Part shown: positions 15,414 to 30,493 of the stretch, piece by piece
How positions within the stretch are numbered: the stretch's first letter is position 1
How the letters are laid out: each line of letters opens with the position of its first letter
NCBI GenBank assembly: GCA_024345305.1
Contig: BRON01000002.1
Location: forward strand, 682,001-746,000
DNA from: Mrakia gelida
Lineage: Eukaryota; Basidiomycota; Tremellomycetes; Cystofilobasidiales; Mrakiaceae
DNA: 64,000 nt
Direction of reading: 5' to 3'
Program-made: the position numbers and the translations under genes
The notes under the pieces: model-generated
What the model was told of the DNA's origin: nothing
Databases searched by the model: none
What the model saw: only the letters and a program-made list of their open reading frames with translations

Positions 15414-16218
15414 GACTCAGAGAAAGAGATGTCGATGTGCTGGTTGAGGAGAAGGTGGAAGTTGGGTGTGGAAAGAGGGTAGAGGTGGATTTTGAACGTG
15501 GAAGTTCGGTGGAAGGAGGAGAGGACGACTGGTCAGCTCGACTCGACAAGCGAAGCGGATCGCCTGCTGGCTGCCGAGGAGAGACCAAGCTGTTCGACTT
15601 TTTCGCAGCGAGCTCGAGAGGTCTTCGCTCGTATGGAGACTATGTGATCTGAGTGCCGGGTCGGCAAAGAAACCGCGAAATCGGGCTGAGGGAGCTAGCA
15701 AAACGAAAGCTCTCGCAGCTGCGACGCGTCGTCGTTCAAGAGAGCTTTGCGTTCGTTTGTCTCGAAATCTACGGCCCCGATTCCTCCAGCGGTCGGCGAT
15801 AGAAGCTGAAGGAAAGGGTTACGTATGATTACGAGCTTGTATGCTCGAAGAAAAGACGACAGACAAGGGAGAGGGAAAGAAGGAGAGCGAAGGACAGTCA
15901 ATGAACGATGCGAAACGAACGAAGGCTCCATTTGAGAAGCAAGAAAGACGAGCGAGATGAGACGGCAAAGTAAAAGTATAGTATAACCAGCCTGAGAGCG
16001 ACGTACTGAGTGCGTGCAAGAGGAAAGAGAGCTTTGAAGAAAGACAAACGAAGGGGACTCTTCGTCGCGTCGAACTCACCAACCTCCGCTTCGCTCTTTC
16101 TCTCTCGCTCGCTTTTCCTCGACTTTCGCTCTCGGTTTCCCATACGACCCGAATAAAAACTAGAAGCAAAACGCTCATCCTCGCAGCCCCCAAGGCAACT
16201 AAACAAAGCCGCCGACCC
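15414..16218. other. Intergenic region: promoter of the HVA22-type gene and 3' flank of EBP2
   Basis: About 800 bp between two minus-strand genes. No coding exon is convincing. GTGAGT/CTGAC pairs that would mark introns are scarce apart from one possible branch site near 15535 (GTCAGC on the plus strand), which could belong to a 5' leader intron of the HVA22-type gene. Confidence 0.45.
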
Positions 16219-18044
16219 CTACTTCCCACCAGCAGCCCTCTTCCCCCTTCCAGGCCTCTTAGCTCCCCTGTCCCCTCCTCCTCCTCCACCCCGTCCTCCT
16301 CCTCCTCCTCCCCTTCCTCCTCGTCCTCCACCCCTCCCTCCTCGTCCTCCACCTCGTCCTCCACCACGTCCACCTCGTCCAGATCCTCCTCCATCGTCCT
16401 CCGTCGACTCTCGCGTGTTGGACTTGGACCTCCTGTCTCCTCCTCCGAACCCGAACTTGGAGTCTCGTCCTCGTCGAGTGATCTTGGAGCCTCGATCTCC
16501 TCCTCGACCGCCTCGGGTGGCGACCTTGGAAGGACGGGAGGAGAGAGCGTCCTCGAGCTTGACGTCGAAGTCGTCGTCCCCGCCGTTGGCGGTGGATTCG
16601 CCGTCCTTTCTCTCTGGAGGGAGACGAAACGGGAACGAGAGAGAGAGAGGTGGTCAGCTTGGTGTTTTCGTTCCAGAACGCGAAGCGAAACGAAGGAGAA
16701 GGGGATGGAGAAAGGGAAACCCACTCCTCTTGAGACCCTTGAGCTTCTCTCCCAAAGCCTTCTTCTCTCCCTCTCGCTCCTGAAGCTTGGCGACCTGGAC
16801 CTTCTTTCCGAACTTCTTGAGATCTCGCTGTCGTCGAGCGTCCTCGGACTTCTTGATGCCGGAGCTGAGGAGAAACGAAAACGGAAGACGCGAAGGAGAG
16901 GTCAGTTTCGTTTGGTCGTTTCGGTCTCCACTACACCACGAGAGCACTTCTCGCTCCCCAAGGAAAGGAAATAGAAGGGAAGGAAGGAAGGAAGATCAAC
17001 GTACGTCTCATCGAGCAACTTCTGCCTAATCCTCTCCATGTGAGCGTCCGACTTGACCATCTCGGCGTAGTAGTCGTTCGGACGAGTGAACGCGACTCCG
17101 TTCTTGGCGCACAGAGCTCGAGCGGTCAGAGCGGAGGAGAGAGCTTGCTTGTAGCTGCAGAACACAAACCCAAACATGGGTCAGCTCGAGGTTCGAAAGA
17201 ACGAGAGCAAGAGAGAGGGCTGAGTTCGAGGCGACTCACAAAGCGACTTCTCGAGCGAGATCATCCTCAGCGTCGACGGATCCTTGGATGACGTCGGGGG
17301 CGGTGACGGACATGAGCTCCTCCCAGGGCATCTGAGCGTAAGGAGCGTGGAGGGTGGCGAGGAGGGAGACCATGGCGGGCTGAAAGAGGGAAGGAAGGAG
17401 AAAGTCGAGGTCAGCTTTGAGCTCCGTTTCTCATTTCTTCGAGCTCGCACCCCTCCAAACTCCTCCCATCACCCTCTTGGCGCGAGATATACATGAACGA
17501 CGCGACTCACCTTGTTGTAGATAGTAACCTTCTGCTTAGGAATAGCATCCTCATCGACCGACCCATCCTCAGAACCCATGTCGTCCAGAGCAAGCATCCT
17601 CGACTCGTCCTCCTCGTCCTCTTCCTCCTCCTCCTCGTCCTCGTCTCCACTGAGACCATGGAAAACAGCGTCGTCTCCCTCGTCCTCAAGAAGAGCATCG
17701 TCCTCCTCGCTGAGTCCCTCTGCGTCCTCATCTCCAGACTCGAAATCCTCATCGTCCTCCTCATCCTCGTCGTCGTCTTCCGAGTCGTCTCCCTCTCCTC
17801 CCATCATAGCGACAGCCTCCTCGAGTCCGTCCTTGCCGAGAGCCTCCATGAGTCGCTTCATATCAGCCTCGGTGATCTCCTCGTCGGATCCGGACTCGTC
17901 TTCGTCGTCGTCTGAGGTGGGAGCAGGGGGAGCAGCGACCTTCTTGGAGGAGGATTTGGGCGAGGGCTTGGAGGCAGAGGGTTTCGACGGTTTGCTGGGG
18001 TTGCTGCTTGTCGAAGCGTTCGAAGATCGAGGTCCCTTGGCCAT
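16219..18044 (-). CDS. EBP2: EBP2, nucleolar rRNA-processing protein
   Basis: EBP2 is a nucleolar factor needed for 27S pre-rRNA processing and 60S subunit assembly. The start MAKGPRSSNAS at 18044 opens a Ser/Lys-rich and then strongly acidic N-terminal half (runs of Asp/Glu). The conserved core follows over several exons: KQKVTIYNK, PYAQMPWEELMSV, SSALTARALCAKNGVAFTRP, NDYYAEMVKSDAHMERIRQK, then KKSEDARRQRDLKKFGKKVQ and EKKALGEKLKGLKR. These match the EBP2 domain (called EBNA1BP2 in animals). The C-terminus is a long Gly/Arg tail ending GKRAAGGK; the stop is at 16219-16221. The tail is longer and more RGG-like than in budding yeast and could bind RNA. The gene is divergent from the RSP5-type ligase, 344 bp between starts. 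Confidence 0.88.
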
Positions 18045-18388
18045 GACGGGCTAGGAGAACGAGAAAGGGAAGAAAGGAAGGGGGGGAAGGGGGAGGGAGA
18101 GGGTGGAAGTTGGGAGGGAGGAAGGGAGAGCTGAACTGAAATCTGCTTCAAGCTCGCGGGGAAGGGTCCCTCCCCGATTCAAGGGCAATTTTCTCAAGCT
18201 GATTTATTTTCTGAGCTGATTCAGAATGACTCGTATAGAAGCAGCTCTGTCCAAGAGGTCGAAGCTGATTTTCGATTTATAGGAGCGAGCTGAGCGGCCG
18301 ACGGGCGAGGCTCTCCTTCTGCCTCGCGCCTTTGCCTTTCAGTTCACTCCCACCCTTCACCTTCTCTCCCTCCTCTCCCTCTCCTTCA
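18045..18388. promoter_or_regulatory. Divergent intergenic region between EBP2 and the RSP5-type gene
   Basis: This 344-bp region contains three copies of AGCTGATT at 18197-18204, 18214-18221 and 18263-18270, all in the same orientation. They lie in a locally AT-richer stretch (18185-18285). They could be a regulatory element of either gene or echo a leader-intron branch site. Confidence 0.35.
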
Positions 18389-22784
<4,396 letters not shown>

Positions 22785-23192
22785 AAGGACCGCGCGCCCG
22801 CGTCGTTCGCTTCCCTTCTCCTCCTCTTCATCTTGGGCTCTCTCTCTCTTTCGTTCTCTATACTCTACTTCACTTCGGACATTCTCCCTTCTTTGCTTTT
22901 CCCTCAACGCGGAAATCGTGTTTCATATTGTTCCCCTCTCACCTCCCTCACCCTTCTTTCGTGCTTCGTTCTCGTTTCTCTCCTTCTTCGCTTCTTTACA
23001 TGTCGTTTCTCCTTTCGTTTCGTTTTCCGCTATAGCTCTCCAAAACTCTCGTATAATCTCGCTCTCTCTACTTGTTCATTTTCGTTCGTCGTCGCGTTTG
23101 ACGATCTCCTCTTTGGTTCTTCTCTTCTCTTTTGCGCGCGCTGCTTACTTTCCATGGTTCTCTTTCGGATGATGTATGACTCTCACTCAACG

Positions 23193-24005
23193 ATGAGATG
23201 GAGGACGTGTCGAGAGAGAGGAGTTGGGAGGGCGGACGAGAGAGCGAGAGCGGGGGCGGGAGGCGGGAGCGGACGAAGAGCGACGTTGAGGACGAGCGAG
23301 AGCTTGTGGAGGATCGTGCGTGGTTCTTCAGAGATAAAGAGGAGGAGGGAGGAAGAGAGGACGGAGATCGAAAGTGAGAAGCGAGCGGACGGGACGCGTC
23401 GAGATGGCGACGCCGTCCCTACTGCTCTCTACTATGTAAGGCGAGTCTTGGCCTCCGCCTCTACGGCTGCTGTTCAAGAACAGTAAGTCCCTGCAGAACT
23501 CGTCGTTTGATCGTTCTCCGAATCTCATCTGACAATTCTGACCTCTCTTCCTTTCCATCCGACGTTCTGCTCAAACCAGTTCCTTTGCTGCCTATTCTCA
23601 GGTTCTTGGAAGCTTCGTAGTACACGCTTGTCCCGTCGCTCACATCGCCGTTTCCGAGCAGGAGAGCCAAAGGAAGGGAATCGGTGAGCTCGGACGTCAG
23701 TCCCTCCCTCCCTCGCGTCCATCCTCCCTTCTTTCCCTACGAGCGCTGACTCGCTCTCGCCCCTTTCCTTTGGCCTTCGACAGCGCAGTTGACGCGTCAT
23801 CCGACTTTCCAATCCTTTGTCCTTTTTGTGTCGAGTTGACTCGAACTTCTCTCTTCCTGCCCGCTTTCTCGTACACTCGGAACAGATCTTCGGTCTCCAT
23901 CTCTACGACATCAATCTCGAACCCTCGGTCATGGCTCGTTCGTCCTTGGGAGATGCTTCTTCGCCGCCTCTCCCTCGTCGTCGGCATCGCCCATCGTCAA
24001 ACTGA
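23193..24005 (+). CDS. Hypothetical spliced gene, low confidence
   Basis: Several apparent exons can be joined in one frame. The first ends RRVLASASTAAVQE at a GTAAGT donor near 23485, followed by an intron with a CTGACC branch. The second reads SFAAYSQVLGSFVVHACPVA then HIAVSEQESQRKGI and ends at a GTGAGC donor near 23683. A short exon then gives AQLTRHPTFQSF, and the last gives FGLHLYDINLEPSVMARSSL and stops at 24003-24005. Consistent phase over three introns is the support. The start is unsure: ATG at 23193 is the nearest in-frame one, and the residues after it are low-complexity. I recognise no family. A different last exon joining to 24.24 kb is also possible. Confidence 0.3.
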
Positions 24006-24271
24006 CACTCGACGGAGAACGAGCGAGGGAGATGTTGAGATCAGTTTGATTGGTCAGGTGAGTCACGCGTTAAAAAGAGCGGGAGGAGTGGGGAGTCGTG
24101 GTTGAAGGAGGAACGGGAGGTGGAAGGAAGGCTTTCGTTGTAGGAGGGACGGACGCGTTCGAGTCGACGAGCTGACCTCCCTTCCCTTCCTCGTTCTTAT
24201 CCTCGTTCGTTGGAGGTCCGGACGTGCTCAATAGCTATGTAGATATGGCGTCTATAGGATGACTTGATGTC

Positions 24272-25022
24272 TCAGCTTTGATCCTCATCGTGGTCGATTC
24301 CATTTGTGTTGAGCTTTGCTCTCGCGAGCTTGACCTCGAGTTTCGCGTTCTCTTTCCTCCTCATCTTTCCATCAACCCAGAACGCTCGTGCACGAAGAAA
24401 GAGACATGTATAGAGGCGAGAGCCGAAACGAACTAAAAAAAAAAAACGCGCCCAAGCATGCGAGGTCGTCTCGAAGGACGAACCTCGCACACTTGGACGC
24501 GGACTTCGTTTGCGCTCGAGAGCACGATCCGAGGATCCGAAGCCGCCCTCTGACGAGGGAATGGGGAGAAGGGGCCCTCTCAGACACTCGCAAGCATCTT
24601 GGAGAGGAAGGGAGGAGTGGGAGTGGGAGTGGGAGTGGGAGTGGGAGTGGGAGTGGGAGTGGGAATTGCCGAAGGCTGCCTGGGCTGCCTGTTTCGACGG
24701 AGGAGGGAGGAGGATGGGGAGTGGGAGTGGTGGTGGTGGTGGGAGGCGCCCCGCAGGGAGAAGAAGGATGATTGGGGACGGAACCGAGATGGGAGGAGAG
24801 GGAAGAGGGAGGTGGGAGAGGCGGATTCGACAACGTCGTGTGAGATTTGCGTTGAACTCACGGAGACTTGGTGCGAAGAGAAAGAGAGAGATGGAAACGT
24901 CAGCTCGACGAAGGAAAGAGAGGAACAAGACGAAGAGGAGAAGCAAGAAAGGAGATTGGCGCGACTCACCTCGACTCGACGTGACGTCGTTCGACCGACT
25001 GATCGTCCACTTCTTCACTCAT
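24272..25022 (-). CDS. Hypothetical protein with Ser-His repeat, low confidence
   Basis: ATG at 25022 opens MSEEVDDQSVERRHVES, then a GTGAGT donor near 24967. After an intron with a GAGCTGACG branch site the acceptor CACCAAG leads in frame to LREFNANLTRRCRIRLS. A Pro/Leu-rich part follows, then a run of Ser-His dipeptides encoded by the GAGTGG repeat (24615-24662). The C-terminus is charged (MRRKENAKLEVKLARAKLNT) and ends DHDEDQS at 24272. Both ends look like protein, but the middle is low-complexity. A poly-T plus AG near 24430 could be another acceptor, changing the structure. No family is recognised. Confidence 0.33.
24615..24662 (+). repeat. GAGTGG hexanucleotide tandem repeat, about 8 units
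   Basis: Eight perfect consecutive copies of GAGTGG, with further degenerate GGGAGTGG units near 24713-24740. The plus strand carries regularly spaced G-triplets (GGG every six bases), the pattern of a G-quadruplex-capable sequence. It lies inside the low-confidence minus-strand gene, where it reads as a Ser-His repeat. Confidence 0.9.
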
Positions 25023-26927
25023 CACTACGCTCCGACGCCGAGCACCCTCGCTCTTGCTTGATACGCCTCGGAGAAACACTGGGGCCCACGGAGAAACAAC
25101 TGGGGCCAACGCGAAACGAACGATGCATCGAGAAACGACCGAGAAGCGTCGCGAGACGACGACAGCCAACGAGGGACAGCCAAGAGCCCACGGGATACAC
25201 TGAGGAGGACCAGCAAGGGTCGAATCTTCTCCGAAGAGATGCTGAGAGGTGTTGAAAGCCGATGACGGACGGACGATCAAAGGCACCTCGACAACGACGT
25301 TGAGCGGCTTGAGTCCCCGGGGAACGGAGGACAGAGCATCAAACGGAGGACTCGAGTCCGGTCAACGGAAGACGAGATCCTCTACCGACCCCTTTCAGGG
25401 CGGTCTTAGTCGTTCCAGGTCGCGGAGGACGCAGGAAGGAGCAGTGATCAGCCAGACCGAACGAAATCCCTGGAAGGAACCTCGCTCAATCCGGCTGAAG
25501 ACCCGATTCTCTTGCGAAAAAAGGGTCGACCACTCAGCGAAGTGAGTGCTCTCCTCGAGGGAGAGGGTCAGGTCCAGTCCATTCTCGCCCGTCGAGCGAA
25601 AGGGAGGAGGATCAGCTTCATCGTCGTCTCGCGAACGTCAGAACGAAGGAAGAGGATGATGTAGGAGGCAGCAACAAAGGAGAACGGAGGTCCGAGGTCG
25701 ACGAGGAAGAGGGTAGGAGTTAGTGACGAGGTCGGAGGAGGCTGAAGGAAGAAGCAGGAGGAGAGTCTAGCCAACTCTCGAGAGGAGGAGGGAGGTCGAG
25801 GTCGGAAGCCCAGCCAAAAGTCACCACCGTCGATTTCTCCCCAGGTAGACCGATTCGAACGCAGAGTTTTGGTGGAGGTGGAAGCCTAGACCCGTAGCCT
25901 CCACTGGTACAAAATTTGAGGGTGGTTGGGTCGAACTCTGGGAACAAGGAGGAAAGAAGGGATTCGAGGAAGGGATTTGGGTGAGCTTCTCGCTTCCTTC
26001 AACTTCGAGGCGCCCTCAACAAAGATCTATACAACTTACAAGAGTGAAAGTTAATGTCCTGGGTTCCCCTGCTTGTCCTCTATCCAATGAGCCTCTAAGC
26101 AGCGAGATCGAGGCAGTAGAACGTAAACGATCGGGTTCCCCGTCATGGAGGTCGAGAAGAAGGAAGGAGATCGGAAGGAGCTCAAACCAAACTGGGCCGG
26201 AACCTGGCGAGATGAGAGAAATTCTCTTTCTCCCTCTCGACCACGATGCTGCCAGTATACAGATATATATATCTTCGTTCCCTTCCCTCGTAGACTGGGA
26301 CGGCTGACTCTCCCTCTTCCCCTCTTCCCTCTTCCCGTCTTCCCCTCTTCCCTCGACTCCTTCCCCGCCTCGCCTCCCTTCCCTCTCGCCTCTCCTTCTT
26401 CTTCTTGCCTCCTTCTTTCGTGCTTTCTCATCCCTGTTTCGCCTACTTCGACTCTCCTATATCTCGTGCGTCTTGGGCATCCCTCAGCAGTCAAGGCAAA
26501 AGGTTTGTCCCTCTTCAGCGAGGTCAAACTCTCTGCTACAAGCCCAGCAGAGCTCTGCAACAACACGAGAGCGCCGGATCTACCAGAAAGTCTGCTCGAA
26601 TCTCGCTCCCTCTTTCTTCGAACAACGCTCACGAAAGGACTCCAGCCGACGAGTCCCGATCCTTCGCGTCGTCGCTCTCGGTCCCTTTCTTCCTTTCTTT
26701 CCCAACCCAAGTCAAAGAAACGGAAACCTCTGCTACATCAAAGTGTCTACTATATACCCAACGTCGACGACCAACAACTTTTAGAACTGGCGTCGCGTCC
26801 CACCCTCCTGATTTTGCTCCGAAACCGACCCCGCCCGCGACGAGTCCCCAACTGCACCAACGAAAGAACGACAAACGAAAAAAAGCCAACGAAAAGACAA
26901 GCGAAACCAAAGAAAACGAGAAACGGT
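25023..26927. other. Gene-poor region, 1.9 kb
   Basis: This lies between the hypothetical Ser-His protein and the ATP1 stop. It holds an imperfect tandem duplication of about 20 bp (25070-25089 and 25090-25110, core GAGAAAC then CTGGGGCC). A possible plus-strand donor (GCGAAGTGAGTGC) sits near 25541. Several open frames are present, but none gives a recognisable protein. The last few hundred bases are probably the 3' flank of ATP1. Confidence 0.4.
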
Positions 26928-29900
26928 TTATTCGGTGAAGGACTTCACGTGGGCGATGATCGTCTGTTGGGAAGCGAATCGAGAAGAAAGAGCAGAGTCA
27001 GCGAACGAAGCCGAGGAAGAGGGGACCAGGGCGGGAGGGAGAGGGTACGAACAGCCTTGATCTTAGCCTCGAGGTCCTTGGTCATCACTCCCTTGGAGAT
27101 CTCCTCGAGCAAGGGCTGCTGCTGGGTCTTCAAGTGCTCCTGGAACTCAGCGTCCCACTTGACGATGTCCTCAACGGCGACGGGATCGAGAAGACCGTTG
27201 ACTCCCTGGGGAAGGACGAGAGGGAAGACAAGGAAGAGAGGTCAGCGAGAGTTCGCGCGACAGGAGTCGACGACGGAGAGAAGAAAGGGACGAACAGCGT
27301 AGATAAGGGGAACCATGACGTCGGTGGAAATAGGCTTGTACTGTCCCTGCTTGAGGAGCTCAGTGAGACGGGAACCACGGGAGAGGAGGAAACGGGTGGA
27401 GGCATCGAGATCGGATCCGAATTGGCTGTTTGGTAGAAGAGAGAAGCTCGATTCAGTTTGCTCGTTCCGTTCTTCTCGAGAGCGAATAGGGGAGAGGTTG
27501 AGACTCACGCGAAGGCGGCGACCTCTCGGAACTGGGCGAGGTAGAGCTTGAGGGATCCAGCGACGGCCTTCATGATCTTGGTCTGGGCAGCAGATCCGAC
27601 TCGGGAGACGGAAAGTCCGACGTTAATCGCAGGTCGGACTCCCTTGAAGAAGAGCTCGGCCTCCAAGAAGACCTGTCCGTCAGTGATCGAAATGACGTTG
27701 GTGCTGAAGGGGAGGGAGGGAGGGAAGGAGGGAGGAGGTGCGAGTCAGTTCTCGAGGTCGCGACGAACGAAAGAAGGGAAGGAAGGACGAGGAAACTCAC
27801 GGAATGTAAGCGGAAACATCTCCTCCCTGGGTCTCAATGATGGGGAGAGCGGTGAGGGATCCTCCTCCGAACTGAGAGAGAGGAAGAGAGAGAAAAGAAC
27901 GAAGGAAGAACGAGTCAGCCCTCGTCGCGAACACTCGCTGTTTCGCTCTCGCCTAGCCAGAGACTGAGAGGGAAGATGAACTGACCTTCTCGGACATCTT
28001 GGCAGCTCGCTCGAGAAGCCTCGAGTGAAGGTAGAAGACATCTCCGGGGTAAGCCTCTCGACCAGGAGGTCGTCGAAGAAGAAGGGACATCTGTCGGTAG
28101 GCAACGGCCTGCTTGGACAGATCGTCGTAGATGATGCAAGCGTGCTGTGGACATAAACGAACGACGAGAAGAAGCGCAAGAGTCAGATCTTGGCGATCAA
28201 GAAAGAAGAAGAGCGGTGGAGCGAGCTCGGATGCTTTTACAGCTCCGAGAGATGAAGGAAGGAGGGAGGAGGGAAGCGACGAACCTTTCCGTTGTCTCGG
28301 AACCACTCTCCCATGGCGCAACCAGAGAAGGGAGCGAGGTACTGGAGAGGAGCAGCCTCAGAGGCGGTGGCGGCGACGATGATGCTGCATGGACGCGAAA
28401 AAGAAAGAAAGAAAGAGATGGTCAGACTCGGGTGAACGAGGGGAAAGGGCGAAGGAAGGAAACTGGTCTCCAACTCACGTGTACTTCATGGCGTCGTTCT
28501 CCTCGAGGGTCTGGACGAGCTGAGCGACGGTGGATCGCTTCTGTCCGACGGCGACGTAGACACAGTACTGAGGAGGAGGGGAGCCACATCGAAGGAGAAA
28601 AAAGAGAAGAGAAGGAAGGGTGACGGAGGTCAAATCAGCTTGGGCCTTCGTTCATCTCTCCGAACCAAACCCATCCACCGCCCCCAAATTCGCGAGAAGA
28701 AAAGCAGACACGGAGACTCACGAGCTTCTTGTTCTCATCCTGACCATCGTTCCATCGCTTCTGGTTGAGGATGGTGTCGATAGCGACGGCGGTCTTTCCA
28801 GTCTGTCGATCTCCAATGATCAACTCTCGCTGTCCTCGACCGATGGGAACCATGGCGTCGATGGGCTTGAGACCGGTCTGCATGGGCTCGAAGACGGATC
28901 GTCGGGGAAGAATTCCAGGGGCCTTGAGGGAAGCTCGTCGTCGCTCAATGGCGTCGATAGGACCCTTTCCGTCAATGGGGTTTCCCAAAGCGTCGAGGAC
29001 TCGTCCGAGGAGTCCAGGTCCAACGGGAACATCTGAAAGGGAGCGGAAAACGCGAGGTTGGGTGAAAGGGAAGGCGAGGAATGAGTTGGGAGTTTGAAGC
29101 GAGCGATGGCGACGCGAGGAGGGGAGGGAAAGGCGTGTGATTGGAGGGAAGGGAGGAAGGAGAAGGGAGGAGCGAGCTACGTACCGACAATCTGTCCGGT
29201 TCGCTTGACGGTGTCTCCCTCCTTGATCAATCGATCGTTTCCGAAGATGGAAACTCCGCTGAGAAGCACAAGAGAAGCGTGTTTTCGTCAGCTACCACCT
29301 CGGATGGGCGAGAGGAAGAGAGGGAGAAGGAGGGAAGGGAGACTAACACGTTGTCGGCCTCCAAGTTCAAGCACATTCCTCGGACTCCAGACGAGAACTC
29401 AACCATCTCCTCTGCAAAAACGAAGCGAAAACGCGATCTAGGATGAGCTCAAGCTCGCGATGAAGAGGTGAGAGCAAGAAGGAAGGACGTACCGGCTGAA
29501 GGAGGGGAAAGGGAAGGAAAGAAGGGAGGAAGGGATCAGCTCGCTGGAAAACAGGCGGGCGAAGAGAAACGATGGGAGAAAACGGCTGCTCACCCTGAAC
29601 GTTTCGAAGACCGTAGACTCGAGCAATACCATCTCCGATGGCTGAGGAAGGAGAAGAGGAAGACGTGCAAGTCGGTCAGAGAGGTGTAGGAGTGAAGTTG
29701 GAGGAAGAGGAGGCAGGGAAGGGAGGACTCACTGAGGACTCGACCAGTCTCCTGGACATCACCTCCCGAGGAGGAGCCAGAGATTCGGGACTCGAGGATG
29801 GAGGAAACCTCAGAAGCAGCTGCAGAGGAGAGGGAGAAGCATGGGAAGGAGGAAGAGAGCAAAGAAGAAGCGTTAGAAGGCGAGAGAGAGGTAGAGAAGA

Positions 29901-30264
29901 TGGGTGACGGGCCGAGGTGATTGGGAGGAGGGAGAGGAAGGGAAGGAGAGGAGGAGGGCGAGGAGGACTGACCAGGCTTAGCGGTAGCGTAAGACCTAGC
30001 AATAACGGGGGTGACGCTAGCAATCCGAGATCGGATCTGTACGAGTGGCCATGTATGTTTTTATTTTCGTATATCGCAGGAGGGAGGGGAGGAAAGAGGG
30101 AGGGAAGGGAAGAAGAGATGGGGGATTATCAGCTTCTTCGGCCGCAAAGACTCGGAGCGAAGGCAGAGAGCTCTCCTTCTTCTTTGGAGAGCGAAAAAGT
30201 ATAGAAATGGACGTACGGAGGAGGCGGCAGCGACCCGAGATGAGGTCCTGAGAGCAGAGTGCAT
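26928..30264 (-). CDS. ATP1: ATP1, mitochondrial F1-ATP synthase subunit alpha
   Basis: Subunit alpha of the catalytic F1 sector in the mitochondrial matrix. The start [16 protein letters not shown] at 30264, together with the next exon (ARSYATAKP), forms a mitochondrial presequence. The mature part begins with VSSILESRI and continues over about twelve exons: [47 protein letters not shown], then the P-loop [15 protein letters not shown]. Conserved later segments include [40 protein letters not shown], the catalytic Arg region ([14 protein letters not shown]) and [20 protein letters not shown]. It ends [11 protein letters not shown]; the stop is at 26928-26930. All functional motifs are intact and the length fits. 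It is divergent from a mitochondrial ribosomal protein gene across 229 bp. Confidence 0.96.
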
Positions 30265-30493
30265 TTTTGAGAGAAGGGGGAGGGGAGGGAGGAGGGGGTT
30301 GGAGGGAGGACAGAGCAGAAGTTTCGTTCGCTCGAAAAGACGGCTCCCTCCTTACAAAACGAAAGCATTACAAAATCGAATCGGGTACCGTTTCGTTCTT
30401 CCCTCCTTCTTTCCTCTCCCAGCCACGACCACCTTCAACCCACCTTCTCGCTCCTTTTCCCTTCGTCTCTACGGACCAGCATCGCTCCTAGCC
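30265..30493. promoter_or_regulatory. Shared divergent promoter of ATP1 and the bL21m gene
   Basis: Only 229 bp separate the two start codons, so both nuclear-encoded mitochondrial genes must be driven from here. The plus half is pyrimidine-rich (Ser/Pro-like CTTCCC and CTTTCC runs), typical of fungal leaders. I see no definite TATA box. Confidence 0.45.

Noticed and set aside
17493..18054. Hydrophobic or Ser-rich plus-strand frames opposite EBP2
   Set aside because: These are complements of the Asp/Glu codon runs (GAC, GAG) of EBP2, which always give Val/Leu or Ser runs on the other strand.
23160..23200. GATGATG and CGATGAG motifs as a C/D snoRNA
   Set aside because: No D box in a fitting position and no terminal stem, unlike the candidate at 54.1 kb.
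25070..25110. Imperfect 20-bp tandem duplication as part of a mobile element or CRISPR array
   Set aside because: Only two degenerate copies, no spacers, no terminal repeats and no transposase-like frame nearby.
26145..27302. 385-residue plus-strand open frame across the ATP1 3' end
   Set aside because: It overlaps two coding exons of ATP1 on the other strand and reads as Ser/Arg/Pro-rich noise.
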